From NCBI GenBank assembly GCA_027625915.1, contig JANTQA010000047.1, positions 16,058,001-16,122,000 of the forward strand: 64,000 nucleotides of DNA. The letters run 5' to 3'. Below the pieces are notes generated by a model. That model had not been told where the DNA came from. It saw only the letters and a list, made by a program, of their open reading frames with translations, and made no database searches. A program made the translations under genes and the position numbers. How positions within the stretch are numbered: position 1 is the first letter of the stretch; the number at the start of each line of letters is the position of its first letter. The DNA comes from Anaeramoeba flamelloides (taxonomy: Eukaryota; Metamonada; Anaeramoebidae). Below, one piece after another: positions 31,314-43,994 of the stretch.

Positions 31314-34300
31314 TCAATTAAATTCTTCTAATTTTTGTTTTCTAACTTTTTCTTCTAAGCTGACTTGTCTTTTTTGATATTTAATCATTCTAAACCATTT
31401 ATCTAATTCACCAGAACTTCTCATATTAACGATATAAACCTCTGTCGAGGTTCTAATTTCCAAGCAATTTTCCTTTTTTGCTCTGGATCTGGATGCCTTA
31501 ACGATTCTTGCTTCTTCAAGATAGCAAATCAATTCTGGCTTTGTGTCATCTTTGACCTTAAAGAAGGAAAGAGCGCCTTTGTATAGGACCATCCAACGTC
31601 TCATCCATTTTTTCTTACCGAGAACAACGTTGCCACCTTCGTTATCCATAAGCATCACCCAATCTGCGTAATCATGGATACCAAGAGACCCTTCAACGTA
31701 TCTGAGGATATCTCTTTTCTCCATAGCCGCGCGTCTTTTCATTTGTTCTTTCAAGTATTGCATTTTCTTAAGCTCACGTTTTCTTCTTTCGACTTCACTT
31801 CTTAATCTTTCTTCAAGTGACCCCGTACCACCAAGAATGATATCAATATCTCTTTCCAGGTTTGATAGCTCTTCTTCAAGTTCTGTAACACGTCTCCTAA
31901 GGTGTGTTGCCTCTTCGCTGGTATGATCGGAAATCTTTTGCTTGTCATTTTCAATTTCATTCGCATATTTTTCCATTTCTGTGATTTTTTCTTTAATAAC
32001 GGAATCGTTTGTGCTTGTTTGAACAATTTGCTCGGCTTCTTGTTGACGTTGTCCAATTTCATTTTCAAGATCCTTCATTGTTTGGATCAATAATTCCCTT
32101 TCAGTCAAACAATCTTCAATGCCCTGTGTTATGACTTCCTTTTCTTGATTTTGTTCCTCCTGTGTTAAATTAATATGCTCAATTAATTTTTCTCGATCGG
32201 ATTTGGCTTGAGTTAATTCTGTTGTCAGTTCTTGGAGAGTTTGTGCTAACACTTGTTGATCAGAATTGGTGTCCTCTTGAATCTTGACGGTTTCTTCTTT
32301 AATCTTTTCGTATTCTTTTTGCAATTCCTCTTTTTCTAATTGGAATTTTTCTCTTTCTTGGTTCAATGTTTGCTTTGTAGTTTCTAAAGCCTATAAGATT
32401 GGTTTCAAATTGTTAAAAAGGGTAATCAATTATAGAATTAGAAGAAATATATTTGGAATTATTAATATTTGCTTTTATTTTTGAGATTTGGAATTGAGAA
32501 GAAAGAAAAAATTTGTAATAAATTATTTTGAAATCAGTTAAATTATTAACGAAACAATCTAAGATATTTCAGATCAAACAATTTTCTGAAACAGTTTTTT
32601 TTAAAAACAGAAAATACCCCTTATTTTTTTGATTTTTATTTTCTTTTTTCTTTTTAATTCAAAATTATCAATTTATGTAATTAATAGAAAAAATCTTTTT
32701 ATCTATATTTGAACTATATTTTAATTTTTTTTTTTATTTTGTCATTTCTCATTTTTTTTTAAAAGCATAAAAACCATATTTTTTTTCACAGTATTTTTTC
32801 CTTCATAATTTCTTCAACTCAAGATTAATTCTGAGAATGATAATATTTTAAAAGATATGATTTTTGATTCAATTCTTGTTAAAAAAACTTTTGTATTCTA
32901 AAAATTTAAACAACGTGAAACACACCTAGTACATATATCGTCTTAAAATAAATTACATTTTCCCCAAAATACTTTTATGAGAGAAATTAATTCAAAAAAT
33001 TACATTTGTAAAATGTATAATTAATACAAAATATATTAAATTTTAATTTTTTTCCATTTTTTTTTTTTTTTTTGAATTTTCTTTTTATTAGGAAGAAGAG
33101 TTACAAAATAAAAAGATCAAGTGGTTACTTGCTAATACTGTGATACTAAAACATAAAAGTATGAGTAAGTTGAAAATAAAAACGGAAAAGTAAAGGCAAA
33201 AAATATCCAATTATTTAAAACAAAAGCCAGATCAAAAAGAAAAAAATAGAAATTACAACTATTAAACAACGATCTACCTCTAAAATGTACATTCATGATC
33301 AATTATCAAATTAAATTAAATTAACCAAAAGTATCGTGACTGTGATTTTGGGATATTCTTAATTAAACGATCTAATTGTTTTTTTTTTTTTTTTTGATTT
33401 TTATCAATTACTTATAAACCCTTTTTAAATTTTTGTTTTTTTTTTTTTTTTTTTGTCAATCTTTTGTTTTTGGCTTTTTCATGATAAAGATAATTTGGGT
33501 GTGTTCTCATCAGTGATTAATCGTGAAATCTATAATTTTACGCTTAAATTTACTTTCAGAAATTTAAAAGAACATTTATACTGTATTTACACTTCTTTAA
33601 TAATAATAAAACTGCTAAATTTTATGATTAAATGTGTTCATTATTTTCTAGATTGTTTTTTTTTTTTTTTTTACAAGTAAGTTTTAATTTTCATTTGTTA
33701 TATAAACTCTTTTTCAAACAAAAGGGTACACCTCTCAAACCATCAATACTATTGAATTTGATTGTTAATACAGATAATTACTTATTGGTGATTTTCATTA
33801 TAATTATTCATTTTTTCATTTTTTGGTTTTTTGTTTCTGGATATTGAATAGTTGGAAAATGAAAAAAAAAAGATAAGAAGAAACCAATTTGGAAATAATC
33901 TGTCAGTATAAAAATGGAAACAGTTAAAGTTTGATTTCAAATGAGCCTAAGATATAGGAATTTTGAAATACCATTATTAGATTGATGGATGGAACAAAGA
34001 AAAAAAGAAAATAAAGAAAAAAAAACAATTCCAACAAAATACCCAGATGAAGTAAGGGCTTTATATTGAAAATAAGACTTTAAAGAACAAAAGTTTGACG
34101 TGTAAAGAGTTGTAAATAAAATGTAAAGGGCTTTTTTTCAATTCACCTTGTTCAACGGTTTTTATTGTTTTTATAATTTTTTTTCTTTACAATTTACAAA
34201 ACAAGATTTCTCATTTCAAATAAAAGGGCACATCAATTTTTAAAATATTTAATTTTAATTTTTATTGTTTTGTTTTTATGTGTTTTAAATATTCAGTTGA

Positions 34301-37217
34301 GTGTTTTTTTTTTTATGTTTTAAAGAGTTTCTTAGATTTTAGAATGATACTTGAATTAATTTGATTCACTTATGAATAATTCTTGAAAATTTTATGTGCC
34401 CTTTTATTTGAAAAAGAGTTTATTTTAAATAGATATTTTTTTTAATTAATACAGCTGTTTAAAAAAAGTGAGAACTAAAAGATTTTGAAAAGAGTTACTC
34501 AAACTACTGAAAAGAGTGAATTAAAAAGTTTGATCAAGATTTTTTAAAATTTTTGTTTTAACTTTTTTAAAATGACTTTTCTTTTAATTCTGTTTTTTTT
34601 TTTTTTTTTTTTTGATAATACAAGTCTCAGAATTAAGCTCAAAGTTGTATTAAAATCAAGATATATTATCAAAATAATTTTTGATTACTTGAATGTTATC
34701 AATTATAAATGTGAAATTGTTTCATTTCTTGTTTAATTTTTTTTTCTTTTTTTTTATTTTTGATCTAAATTCCATCCTGATTTGTATTTACTTAATACAG
34801 CCATTTTCAAAAATATCTTATTTTAATTTTCAAAATTATTTTATAATATTATAACTTTATAATTATGTTGTATTTTTTTTTTATTCTTTCACTATTATCC
34901 CCTTAATATTTTTTGGATGATCAAACCTAAATCTTGTAATAATTTGATTTTTCAAAAGCATATGTTTTAATAACGTTTTCGGGAGTGCTTGTTGGTAATA
35001 AAAATAAAAATTTCATTTGAATAGTTTTGAATATACAATTTAAAATTAATTTGACTTACTTTTTTACTTTGTTGAAGTTCATCGTTCACTTCGTCATGTG
35101 ATTGTTGTAAAACCACTTGTTCTTCTTTAACTTTTTTTAAATTTTGCTGTGTTTGTTCTTTTTGAACTTTAAGTTTTTGAACTTGTTGAACGGAATTTGA
35201 TCCCAAGGTTTCATTTTGTGTTTGAAGTTCAACAACTTGTGTTGAAAGATCCCTTAAAGTTTTGGTTAATTGTTCTTTATCCTTTTGTACTTGTTGTATT
35301 GCCTGCTCCTTTTCTAATTCGACAATTTCCAAATCTTGTGACATTTCCTGATAGGCTTGCTTCATTGTATTAATATCCATATTAGATTGTTTAATAATTT
35401 GTTGTTTTTCTTCTTTAACTAATTCTAAGTCTTGTTTTAATCCACCAACTCTTCTGTTAACTAATTCTTTAATACCTCGAACAAAGTCCATATTGGCTTC
35501 TTGCTGGCTCATTCCTCCTTGTCTTCCCTTTTCTAAATATTGCCTCATTAGTTCTTTTAACATTTTGTGTTCCTCTTTGGTTACTCCATCGAAAAGTGTT
35601 GTTTCAATTTTCTTTAAATATGCTTGTAATTGTTGTTTTTCTTTTTTTTCATTTTCAATCTGTTTTTTTATTTATTTTTTTGAAGCAAATATTGTGCAAT
35701 AGTATAAAGTATGAAAAATAAATTTATTTGTTAAAACAAAAGTAAAATGAAAAAGAGAAAGTACAAAAATGAAAATGAAAAAGAGAAAGAAGATGAGAAG
35801 GAAAAAGAAATTGAAAAGAGAAAAGGAAAATGAAAAGGAAAAGGAAAAGGAAAAAAAAAGAATAAGAATGGACAAAAGAAAAACAAAAAAAGAAAGAAAG
35901 ATTTTACTTGTCCTTTGAGATTATGATACATTTTTTCTAATTTTCCTTTTTCGCCTTCCATTTTTTTTAATTGTTTTTCAGATTCATTTAATTGACTCTT
36001 CATTTTTTCTTCACGGTTTGAAGTGTCAATAATTGGGTGCTTTAGTAAAGTTGTTGCTAAAAATCCGATCATTACCCTAGCGTTACCTTGAACAATATCT
36101 GACACACTAATATATCTTTTGCAACCAATTTTTTTGGCGTTTTGCAAAAATAATTCTGCCCTTCTTCCAAGATCCTGTTCTTTTAATGGAGTCAAATCAC
36201 ATGCATCTGGTTTGATTGCATTAAACAAAGTAATTAAAGCAGTAGAGTCCTATTGTATGTTATAAGATTTTCAAAAATAAATCATTTGTTTGAAATTCGA
36301 AAAAAAAGAGTAAACGTTTATTGGTGAGAAAGGAAGGAGATGGTTAAATTTCATTGAAACAAACGGAGAGAAATTTTAGTTGCTGAAAAGAAAAAATAAA
36401 GTGTTGGGAGAATTACTTGTAATGAAGTAGTAAAATTGATAACGACTTGTGAAAATTTCTTTTTTCTTAAGTGAAAATTAATCCACCTCAAAATAATTTG
36501 CTCACCAGGGAGGCTTTGGGACATATTTTTTGTTCCCTTTGGCATAAGTGTTTGGGCAACTTTTGAAGCTTTTACTTGGTTCATTAAACATAAGCGAGCA
36601 AGTTGCCAGATTAAATGCATAATTAAATGAACCTTACCAGTTGCAACATCAATTTCTTTGATGCTTGTAACCATACAGCCAAGAGCCTTTGCAGAATTAA
36701 GCACAGTCCGGATGTTTTTTGTGACTTCTTCTCGGCTTAATTCTTCTCCTTTCTTAATTTGGTTTAAATTGATTGCCTTTGGGAAGAATTTGTGAATTAA
36801 TTTACTATAATTTTTGAAATGGAAATTTACCAAAGCATTGTTTTATTCATTTTATCAGTCTGGACGCGCTGTTCAAAAAAAAAAAACAAAAGAGAAAAAA
36901 AAGATTTTCAAAAGAGAATAATTACGCCAAAAGAAGGCCATCAGAAACTTCAAGAAACAAGTCTTCTCCCCTAGGATCGATCGGAAGGATATGAGAGAGA
37001 TCTTTGTCTGTTGAGAGTGATTCATTGATAAAATCAACAAGACCCTCTTTTTCTTCTTTGCTATAAGAATGCCCTTCTCTCGCTTCTTGGATTTTCTTGG
37101 CTAAGCCACTGTTAGATATTTTACCTGTTTTCACACCATACATCATCTAAGAAATGAGAATTAATTGTTTAAAAAGATGGGTTTATTTGGTTTTTTTTTT
37201 TTAGTTAACAAAGAAAC

Positions 37218-37256
<39 letters not shown>

Positions 37257-37731
37257 GATTAATTACTTGGACAAATTCAGTAAATTCGATACTGTCAGAC
37301 TCGTCTGTGTCAACTGCGTCCATAAGTCTTTTAACTTGTTTTTCTGTAAGATAAGCACCACTCTATTTGTTTTTTTTCATTCAATCAAAGAGAAAAAAAT
37401 TTGGTTTTAAACAGTATTTTTGATTTTTTTTGTTTTTTGTTTTTGTTTTTTTGTTTTTTTGTTTGTTGATTTTTTGATTTTGAGACACTCATAAGGCAAG
37501 CATGGTATCAAGCCCAAAAAAATTTTCAAGTTAAAAAAATTCAAAGGATGTTAGGTAGTTGTTTGTTGGAAAATAACTAACTTTAGAAAGAATTTTTGAA
37601 AATTCTTGTGCTGAAATAGAACCATCACCATCAATATCAAAAATTTTAAAATCATTATAAAGCGATTGTAATTGACGATCGGTAAATTCTTTATTTACTT
37701 CCTCACTTAACAATTTTCTGTATTTTTCCAT
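31314..37731 (-). CDS. EF-EF-CH-CH-coiled-coil-PH protein, fimbrin-like, 957 aa, 7 exons
   Basis: Exons (5' to 3') 37731-37582, 37362-37267, 37146-36926, 36804-36417, 36249-35908, 35659-35060, 32390-31314; 2874 nt in frame. Residues 32-43 (DIDGDGSISAQE) and 68-79 (DTDESDSIEFTE) are two canonical EF-hand loops. Residues ~111-375 are two calponin-homology domains resembling plastin/fimbrin (YSKEEKEGLVDFINESL, VLNSAKALGCMV, ILRWINFHL, NAKKIGCKRYISVSDIVQGN). Residues ~385-835 are Gln/Glu/Lys-rich heptad coiled coil. Residues ~842-938 form a PH domain (WVMLMDNEGG, KKWMRRWMVLY, LDKWFRMI). Fimbrins have two EF-hands and four CH domains; here the second actin-binding module is replaced by coiled coil plus PH. 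Inferred role: Ca-regulated actin binding, dimerisation and membrane phosphoinositide contact. Introns 101-294 bases except intron 6 (2.67 kb). Confidence 0.93.
32391..35059 (-). other. Intron 6 of the EF/CH/PH gene, 2.67 kb
   Basis: Donor GTAAGT at 35059, acceptor CTTATAG ending at 32391. AT-rich with long T runs (33061-33074, 33437-33454, 34592-34613) and an inverted-repeat element at 34215-34412. No open frame fitting the coiled coil was seen, so an extra exon is unlikely. Confidence 0.8.
34215..34412. repeat. ~198-bp inverted-repeat element in intron
   Basis: Ends TTCAAATAAAAGGGCACAT (34215-34233) and its exact reverse complement (34394-34412). Interior AT-rich. MITE-sized; no second copy recognised here. 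Confidence 0.65.
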
Positions 37732-37945
37732 TTTCCAAATGTATTCAAAACAAAAAAAAAGAAAATAAAAAATGAAATTTTTGGAATTCTCAGTTCAATT
37801 TGAGGTCGAAACAAATCTTAAAATACAAATTTATTAATTCTTCTGATAAAGTCCAATGAGTTTTTCTCTTCTTATATATTATTGAGAACTTCAAAAAATC
37901 TTTTTTCTGATTCGATTTGACTACATTTTTACACAAATAATATTC

Positions 37946-38535
37946 AATGTCACATAAGGTTAAAAATCCTGAATAATGTAAAAATAGTATCTGTTATTAG
38001 TGTAAGGGCATGTTATTTTGGTTCTTATTGGATCGAACTTCAGCTCCATCTGAATTGAAAAGTTTGTTCAAAAAGCTTGGTAAAGGAATTTCTTTTGTTT
38101 TTTTTTACAAAATCTGAATTGGTAAGTTTAATTCAAATTGGTTGGTTGAGAATTTAATTTAAAAAAGCTTGATTTTTGATTTTCCATTCAAATTTTTATA
38201 TCGTCTGGCTTTAGTTGGTGACAATTAACATATTTATTTGTTTAATTGATAAAAGTGAGGAAAAAGATGAAATAAAAATTTCCCTTAAAAAATCCAAAAC
38301 CAAGATTCTTTATTAAATTAAATAATATCAAACCAATTGTTTTTACACTTACCAATTTGGATCTTGTAAAAAAAAACAAAAGAAATTCCTTTACCAAGCT
38401 TTTTGAACAAACTTTTAAATTCAGATGGAGCTGAAGATCAATCAGATAAGAACCAAAATAACAGAGACTTACACTAATAACAGATAATATTTTTACATTC
38501 TACAGGAATTATAACCTTAAGTGAAATTAATTATT
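37946..38535. repeat. Long fold-back palindrome, arms ~200 bp
   Basis: Left-arm blocks ATCTGTTATTAGTGTAAG, TTATTTTGGTTCTTAT, TTCAGCTCCATCTGAATT, AAGCTTGGTAAAGGAATTTC and AATTGGTAAGT recur in reverse complement and reverse order between ~38340 and 38500. Arms differ by scattered substitutions; central loop ~150 bases. Fold-back DNA element or duplicated inversion; no frame. Confidence 0.75.
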
Positions 38536-38550
38536 AAAGTATTGAACATA

Positions 38551-39204
38551 ATAGCTGAAATCAAAATTATACCTGAAATGATTTTTAATTGTTAATATTC
38601 GTAAAATAGTTGTGTAAGGACCGAACAATTTCTTTTATAAAAATCAAAATATTTTTAAATCTTAGCTCATTACTTATTCGAATGATGATTAATTAAATTG
38701 GATTTATTCAAAACACCATTCAATCAATCATAAAACCCAGAATAAAAATTATCATTTTCCAAATTCATAACTAACCTCTATAAAACTCTAATGTTTGTCA
38801 AAATTAGTAGATCTATTTTTAGTTGTCAAACAATTTTATTAATAATCTAATGAAACCCTGTCTACTTTAATGAATTTTTGAGGTTTGTTACTTAGTTCTT
38901 CAAAAATTTTGTTATTCATAAAAGGGATTTGATTTAAATATAATCCATTGCACAACAATTTTCGGAATATTGACAACCAAAAATCTTGCTCAGGATTATT
39001 TTCATATAGTTTATTTTTTTTCAATACTACATCTTGATAAAAATTTAGCTCATATTCAAATCTAAAAAATAATTTTTTGTAATTCCATTTAAAGATATCT
39101 TTTTCAAAGAGTAAAATTATAAGAGCTCTAAAAGGTGAATTAATAAATTTGTATTTTAAGATTTTTTCACGTCTGTGTTGAAATCTTAACTGATTATTTA
39201 TTTA
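38551..39204 (-). mobile_element. Fragment of a TIR transposon with coding remnant
   Basis: 38551-38800 matches the right half of the 63507-63961 element in reverse orientation (GATTTTTAATTGT-AATATT-GTAAAAT-GTTGTGTAA, then GAATGATGATTAAT, CACCATTCAATCAATC, ATTATCATTTTCC). The minus strand from 39201 to 38839 is open for 121 codons (patterns FRALIILLFEKDIF, FFRFEYELNFYQD, FWLSIFRKLLCNG) and ends near the TIR. Probably the C-terminal part of the element's own protein, family not recognised. The other end was not found. Confidence 0.5.
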
Positions 39205-39366
39205 CTGGGTTATCTTTTTTATCCACATTTCAATCTGACTTTCGGAATTTATTTCTAAAAGAGCGGTGTTTTTTTTTTTTACATTTTATAGAAAATCATC
39301 TTTGTTAGTGGGAGTATTCATAAATTGACAATATTTATAATTAATTTCAATATTAATAGTGGTTGG

Positions 39367-39370
<4 letters not shown>

Positions 39371-39424
<54 letters not shown>
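39371..39424. repeat. (TA)27 microsatellite
   Basis: 54 uninterrupted bases of TA. Confidence 0.98.
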
Positions 39425-39427
<3 letters not shown>

Positions 39428-40937
39428 TATATATCAGAAAATATTTTCAAGAATATAAAAAATATAAATTATACATTTTTAGTCAATGTTCATATAATAT
39501 ATAATTCATTAAATAAATGGTATAATTTTGAAAGTATCCAATTGGGTTTTTAAACAATAAATTGCAATTCTCAGTTTTTTCCTCTTTGTAATTTATTGAG
39601 ATTAAACAAGTTATGATAACGGGATTTTCAATCAAAAAGAAAGTAATAAACACCAATTTTAAATCTTAAAAAATATTGGATAAATTCGAGATCAGAAAAT
39701 ATTTGAAATTTTATTTATTTAATTTGATCATAAAATACACAATTTGGATTATTATTAAGAATGAATCAATGATTAATTATATTTTTTATATTTAAATACT
39801 ATTATTAAGTTTAATTTTAATAATAATGTTTTAAAATAAAATTATACTTTTTTTTATTGAAAGTATCATTAGTTCAAGCAAACTATCTAATAGAAGTGTA
39901 CAAAATGATTAAATAGAAATTAAAAATTTTAGAAATCAACTTTGAAAAAACTCTGGACTTTGAAAAATAGAATACCAAGTGAAAAATTTGCCCCTTAATT
40001 ATTCAAATATAAGTAGTAACTAATATTTACCCCCCCCCCAAAAAAAAAAAAAAAAAAAAAAAATACAAGAAACATTAATTTAATAAAAATTAAATTGTGA
40101 ATTGGTCTTAATCTCATTTTTGAACTTTAGAGGGGTAATTTATTATTTTTAAAAGAATTCTTTTATTTATAATTAATTAAGATACAATTCTCCTCATTAT
40201 TTTTTTTTTTGGATTTTGAGTTTTTGAATAATTAAGAGATAAATTTGAAAAAAATTTTTTATTTTTTGGAAATCTGACTTTTTGTGATTTCTGATCCTTT
40301 GCATGAATAAATAACTTTTAATTATAATTTTTTTAAAAAAATATAAGAAAAATAATCAATTTTTTTCTCAATTGAAGAATCAAATAATTATCATTTATTT
40401 TTAAAAATTTATTAATTTTTTGTTATTTTTATGATTAAATATCATATTTTTATAAAAAATATTCAGAATTTTAATAAAAAAGTTTAATTATTAAAATAAA
40501 TTATTTAATAATATTGCTTAATTTTTTTATTCTTCAAATTCTTAATGGATGTTTGGAATATCCCCGAAAATACCCAAAAAAGGAAAATAATCAGTTTTTT
40601 TAACCACTCAAAAAAGTTTTTGAACAACTTCTAAGAAATAATAATGTAAATCTACTCAGTTTTTTTCGTATTATAATTTTACTTTAAGAAAAAATAATTA
40701 TTTTTTTTTGAATTTTCTACTTTAAACTCCTTAAATTGTTTTTGATACCTTTTAATTATATTTGAGTTCATGTTAATATTTATTAATGTAAGTGTTGAAG
40801 TATACTGGGATATGTGAAATGTGTGTTGGGATATCTCGTCTTGGATTAAACCAATTTCTTTTATGGAATGGAAAGTGAAATAAAGTTTTGCTTGGGTCAA
40901 CTTGGGAATGGTCTGTTTATATATGATGCAATTAAAC

Positions 40938-41471
40938 TAAAATTCAAAATTTTCGACACAGCTAAAACGTTACAAACAATCACAATAATACAATTTCATT
41001 CAAATTGGAGATAATTTTGATTTTTCTAAAATCTGAAAATCATTTTTTCAACTTTTCGTTTTTGTTTTCATTTCATTGTTTGAATTACGTAATTTGTTTC
41101 GTTTGATCAAAAATTTTTTTTCAACCATTGATATTATGGTTAAAACCAAGTTGTTCCAAATAGAAGAACTCAAATAAAATTAGTTTGTAGTATCTAACCA
41201 TTTGATCGATCAATATTCCTAATAAAATGCAAACATATTTACTAATGTATTTTTTTGTTTTGCTCTCTCCAAAATTTTTAACACACCCATGATTTATTTG
41301 TATTGATAATTATTTATTTATTGTTTTGTGAGTATTGTAATTTATAAACAAGTGTTAACATTTCAATTAGTGAATGGTTCTAATTTGGTAAATCTTCTTG
41401 AATTGATTAAATAAGTTTTTTTTTTCACAAATCGAATTTTGGTGTGTTAAAAATTTTGAATTGGGGTTTAG
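40938..41471 (+). mobile_element. ~535-bp TIR element (ATTCAAAATTTT ends), copy B
   Basis: Nearly identical to 10051-10583 over its full length, same orientation, with the same imperfect inverted ends. The two copies define the element's borders because the flanks differ on both sides. Confidence 0.75.
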
Positions 41472-42326
41472 ATTTACTTCGTTATTTTTGGGCTTTCTTT
41501 AAAAATACTAAATTATGGTTAATGAGGAACAATTAGAAATTAACACAACAGCAACATTTTCTCTCATTTTGGTACTACCATTTCGAAATGATCAGAAATG
41601 TTACATTCTTCTAAATAACATCCCTTTCACACAAAAAGGATTGAATATATCCACTAAAATTTACAATTTTTTAAAGGTTAAATTTTTTCTATAAGTAAAA
41701 TTGTAATACGAGACAAACTGAGTATCTTTACACTAGGATTTCTTAGAAATTGTTACAAAACTTTTTTTGAGTGGTTAAAAAAACTGATTATTTTCCATTT
41801 TCTGGTATTTTTTTGGTAATTTGATAGATTTTAATTAATTTCAAAATTTTTTTTTTTTTTTTTTTTTGATTCTTTAACAATTTGAGTAATAAGAATAAAA
41901 TCATTTGAAATGTATATTCTTTGTGTTACTACTTGGTTCAATGGAAAAATTGTGTTTATATTTATAATTATTTATTATTGAGAATAAAATTAGAAAGTAT
42001 TTCGTTTTTATTTTCTAAGTGAAATTTTCCGGTGCTTAAAAAGGTATTTTGTTATGAATTTTTAATTTAATGATTGGGTTATTTTCAGTTTATTTTTTTT
42101 TGTTCTACAAAATAAAAAAAAAATTTCAAAATCTGTGGTCGTTCAAAAAAATAGAGGATTTGACATTATTTGTGTTAAACCATGTTAAATTTTCAAAAAT
42201 ATGGATTATAATTATCAAATCCTAATATTGTAGAAAATAACATTAATTGATAATACCAAAAATCGGTTTATTCTTCAAAAGTATGATAATTTTATAAATA
42301 TCGTGATATATATCAAAACATCATAA

Positions 42327-42733
42327 TACAGTCAATCCAAAGCTACAATGAAATTTTATAATAATCAAAATTTGATGTTGATATAAATTTTTAAAAAGTT
42401 CAATATGGGAATAATAAAGCTCAAATTGAAAAAAAAAATTCTTAAATGAGCCAATATTCAAGAATTTTTTCTGATTTTCAAAAAATAAATTTTCAGAACC
42501 CAAAATAACTCTAAATATCAAAAATTCATTAAGAAACTACATAAAATTTCCTCTAAAAAATAAATTTATTTTTTTTTGGATCACTTTTGAAGAAGATTTT
42601 TTATATAAACTCATTTATGGTATAATATTTTCAATATAAGTTTTCTTATTCTTATATTGTTAGATTTAAAAATCTATATCAAAATCAAAATTTGAGATTG
42701 AAAAAATTCCACGGTAGCTTTGGAACAGCTGTA
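42327..42733. mobile_element. TA-ended TIR element, second family
   Basis: Left TACAGTCAATCCAAAGCTAC, right GTAGCTTTGGAACAGCTGTA: TIRs of ~65 bp that continue as ATCAAAATTTGATGTTGATAT and its complement. 407 bp, TA at both ends as in the MITE family, but the interior is unrelated. No coding capacity. Confidence 0.75.
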
Positions 42734-43320
42734 ACGATTAAATTGTAATCAATTGTTAAGGTCATTTAGCGCTAATTCAACAATAATATTTTTAAAAAGA
42801 AAAAATTTGTTTGATCAAAAAACAAATTTTTAAGAAAAAAAATTTATTTTTATAAAAAAAAACAATAAAAGGTACTTGGTCCAATAAAATATTAGATCAA
42901 GAGTGTAAATTATAAACTATTTTTCAGTTAATGTTGTCAGTTTTATTGGATAAATTGAACTTGTTCTATGGGTATGATACAGTGTTCTTAAAATGAAATT
43001 TCAATTTTTCAATCAAATCATTGTTTCTAATTTAGTCAAATAGTTTTAATTTTTTTTTTTTATTTTCTTTTTTTTGTTTTTTTTTATTCTTGATTTGTTT
43101 ACAATTCAATTTGAAAGTTGATTTAAAAAAATCTTTTAAAATAGAAAAAAAAAAAATTAATGATGATTGAGAACTATGTAATACTTGTCAAATAAATACA
43201 TTTTATATTAAAAAAACTTTTTGTCTACAATTTTAATTTTCCAAAAGTAATTGAATGATTTTAAACAAGACGTTACAATAAAAGTGGAAAAAAAAATTTT
43301 TTTAACATTGTTTTTTTTTT

Positions 43321-43560
43321 TTTTATAATTGATAGTTTATTTGGGTATTTCTTTGATGAATATCAAGTCTTATGGGAATTTTCTTATTTCCCTTGATTCA
43401 AAAAAATGGTATTTTGTTTGATTCTTAAAAAAAAGGGAATTGATGATTTTTGACTGGGAAAATTTGAATGAAATTGAGTTTATTTTATTTTGATTTTGTT
43501 GACATACCCATCGATCCTTTAGACCAACAAACATGAGAAAAAAAGCAAATAAATAGTTTT
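43321..43560 (+). repeat. Dispersed repeat shared with 48990-49200
   Basis: Shared blocks in order: TAGTTT, GGTATTTCTTT-AT-AAT, TTGATTCTTAAAAA, GAAATTGAGTT/GAAATGAAGTT. Diverged; class unknown. Confidence 0.35.
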
Positions 43561-43673
43561 TCAATCAATAGTGATGTTAATAAATTCTGTTGAATAATTA
43601 GACTTCTAAAACCACCAACCTTTCTGGTTTTTTTTTAAAGTATCTGTTCTTGTGTTGAAATATTTTCTTTATT

Positions 43674-43994
43674 TTATGAAAAATCTTTAAAGAGGATGTA
43701 TAACTTTTCAAAATCTTTATCAACAATCTGGTCGACATTATTATCATTTATTAAGATTTTTTCATAGATTTGTCCTCTTTTTATTCTTCTTCTTCTTCTT
43801 GGGTATTTGTATTGGACAGAAAATCTAGCTAGAGTTTTGAGTTTTTTTTTTGATAGATCATCAATAAGAAGGGAAATTCCTATTTTTTCTTCTTGGTTAT
43901 TTAACTTGTGAAGCCAATGACACCCATTAAAAAAAAAAACTTCTATTTTATATTCAAGTGAATTGTTGAGATGGATTATTTTTTGTTTGATCAT
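43674..43994 (-). CDS. Small hypothetical ORF, possible MATH-like fragment, ~106 aa
   Basis: Minus-strand frame from an ATG at 43994 (the frame is open a little further upstream without ATG). The central part, FFFNGCHWLHKL, IGISLLIDDLSKKKL and LARFSVQY, loosely fits the strand order of a MATH/TRAF-type domain, followed by a basic YPRRRRRIKRG stretch and an acidic end. Too short and too weak to name. It could be a real small gene, an exon, or a gene fragment among repeats. Confidence 0.3.
   Translation of the reverse strand: MIKQKIIHLNNSLEYKIEVFFFNGCHWLHKLNNQEEKIGISLLIDDLSKKKLKTLARFSVQYKYPRRRRRIKRGQIYEKILINDNNVDQIVDKDFEKLYILFKDFS

Larger units (their letters stand above)
37732..43673. other. 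Intergenic, repeat-rich, no firm gene
   Basis: Holds a long fold-back (37946-38535), a TIR element with a coding remnant (38551-39204), a (TA)27 run, a C10/A-run at ~40031-40063, a 535-bp element (40938-41471) and a TA-ended element (42327-42733). 39430-40930 and 41480-42320 show nothing recognisable. Confidence 0.7.

Noticed and set aside
32391-35059. A gene boundary splitting the EF/CH part from the PH part
   Set aside because: Both borders are good splice sites, phase 0 is kept, and the coiled coil continues in register across the intron, so one gene is the simpler reading.
42321-42521. Minus-strand 66-codon frame
   Set aside because: Lies within the TIR arm and interior of the 42327-42733 element and shows no protein-like pattern.
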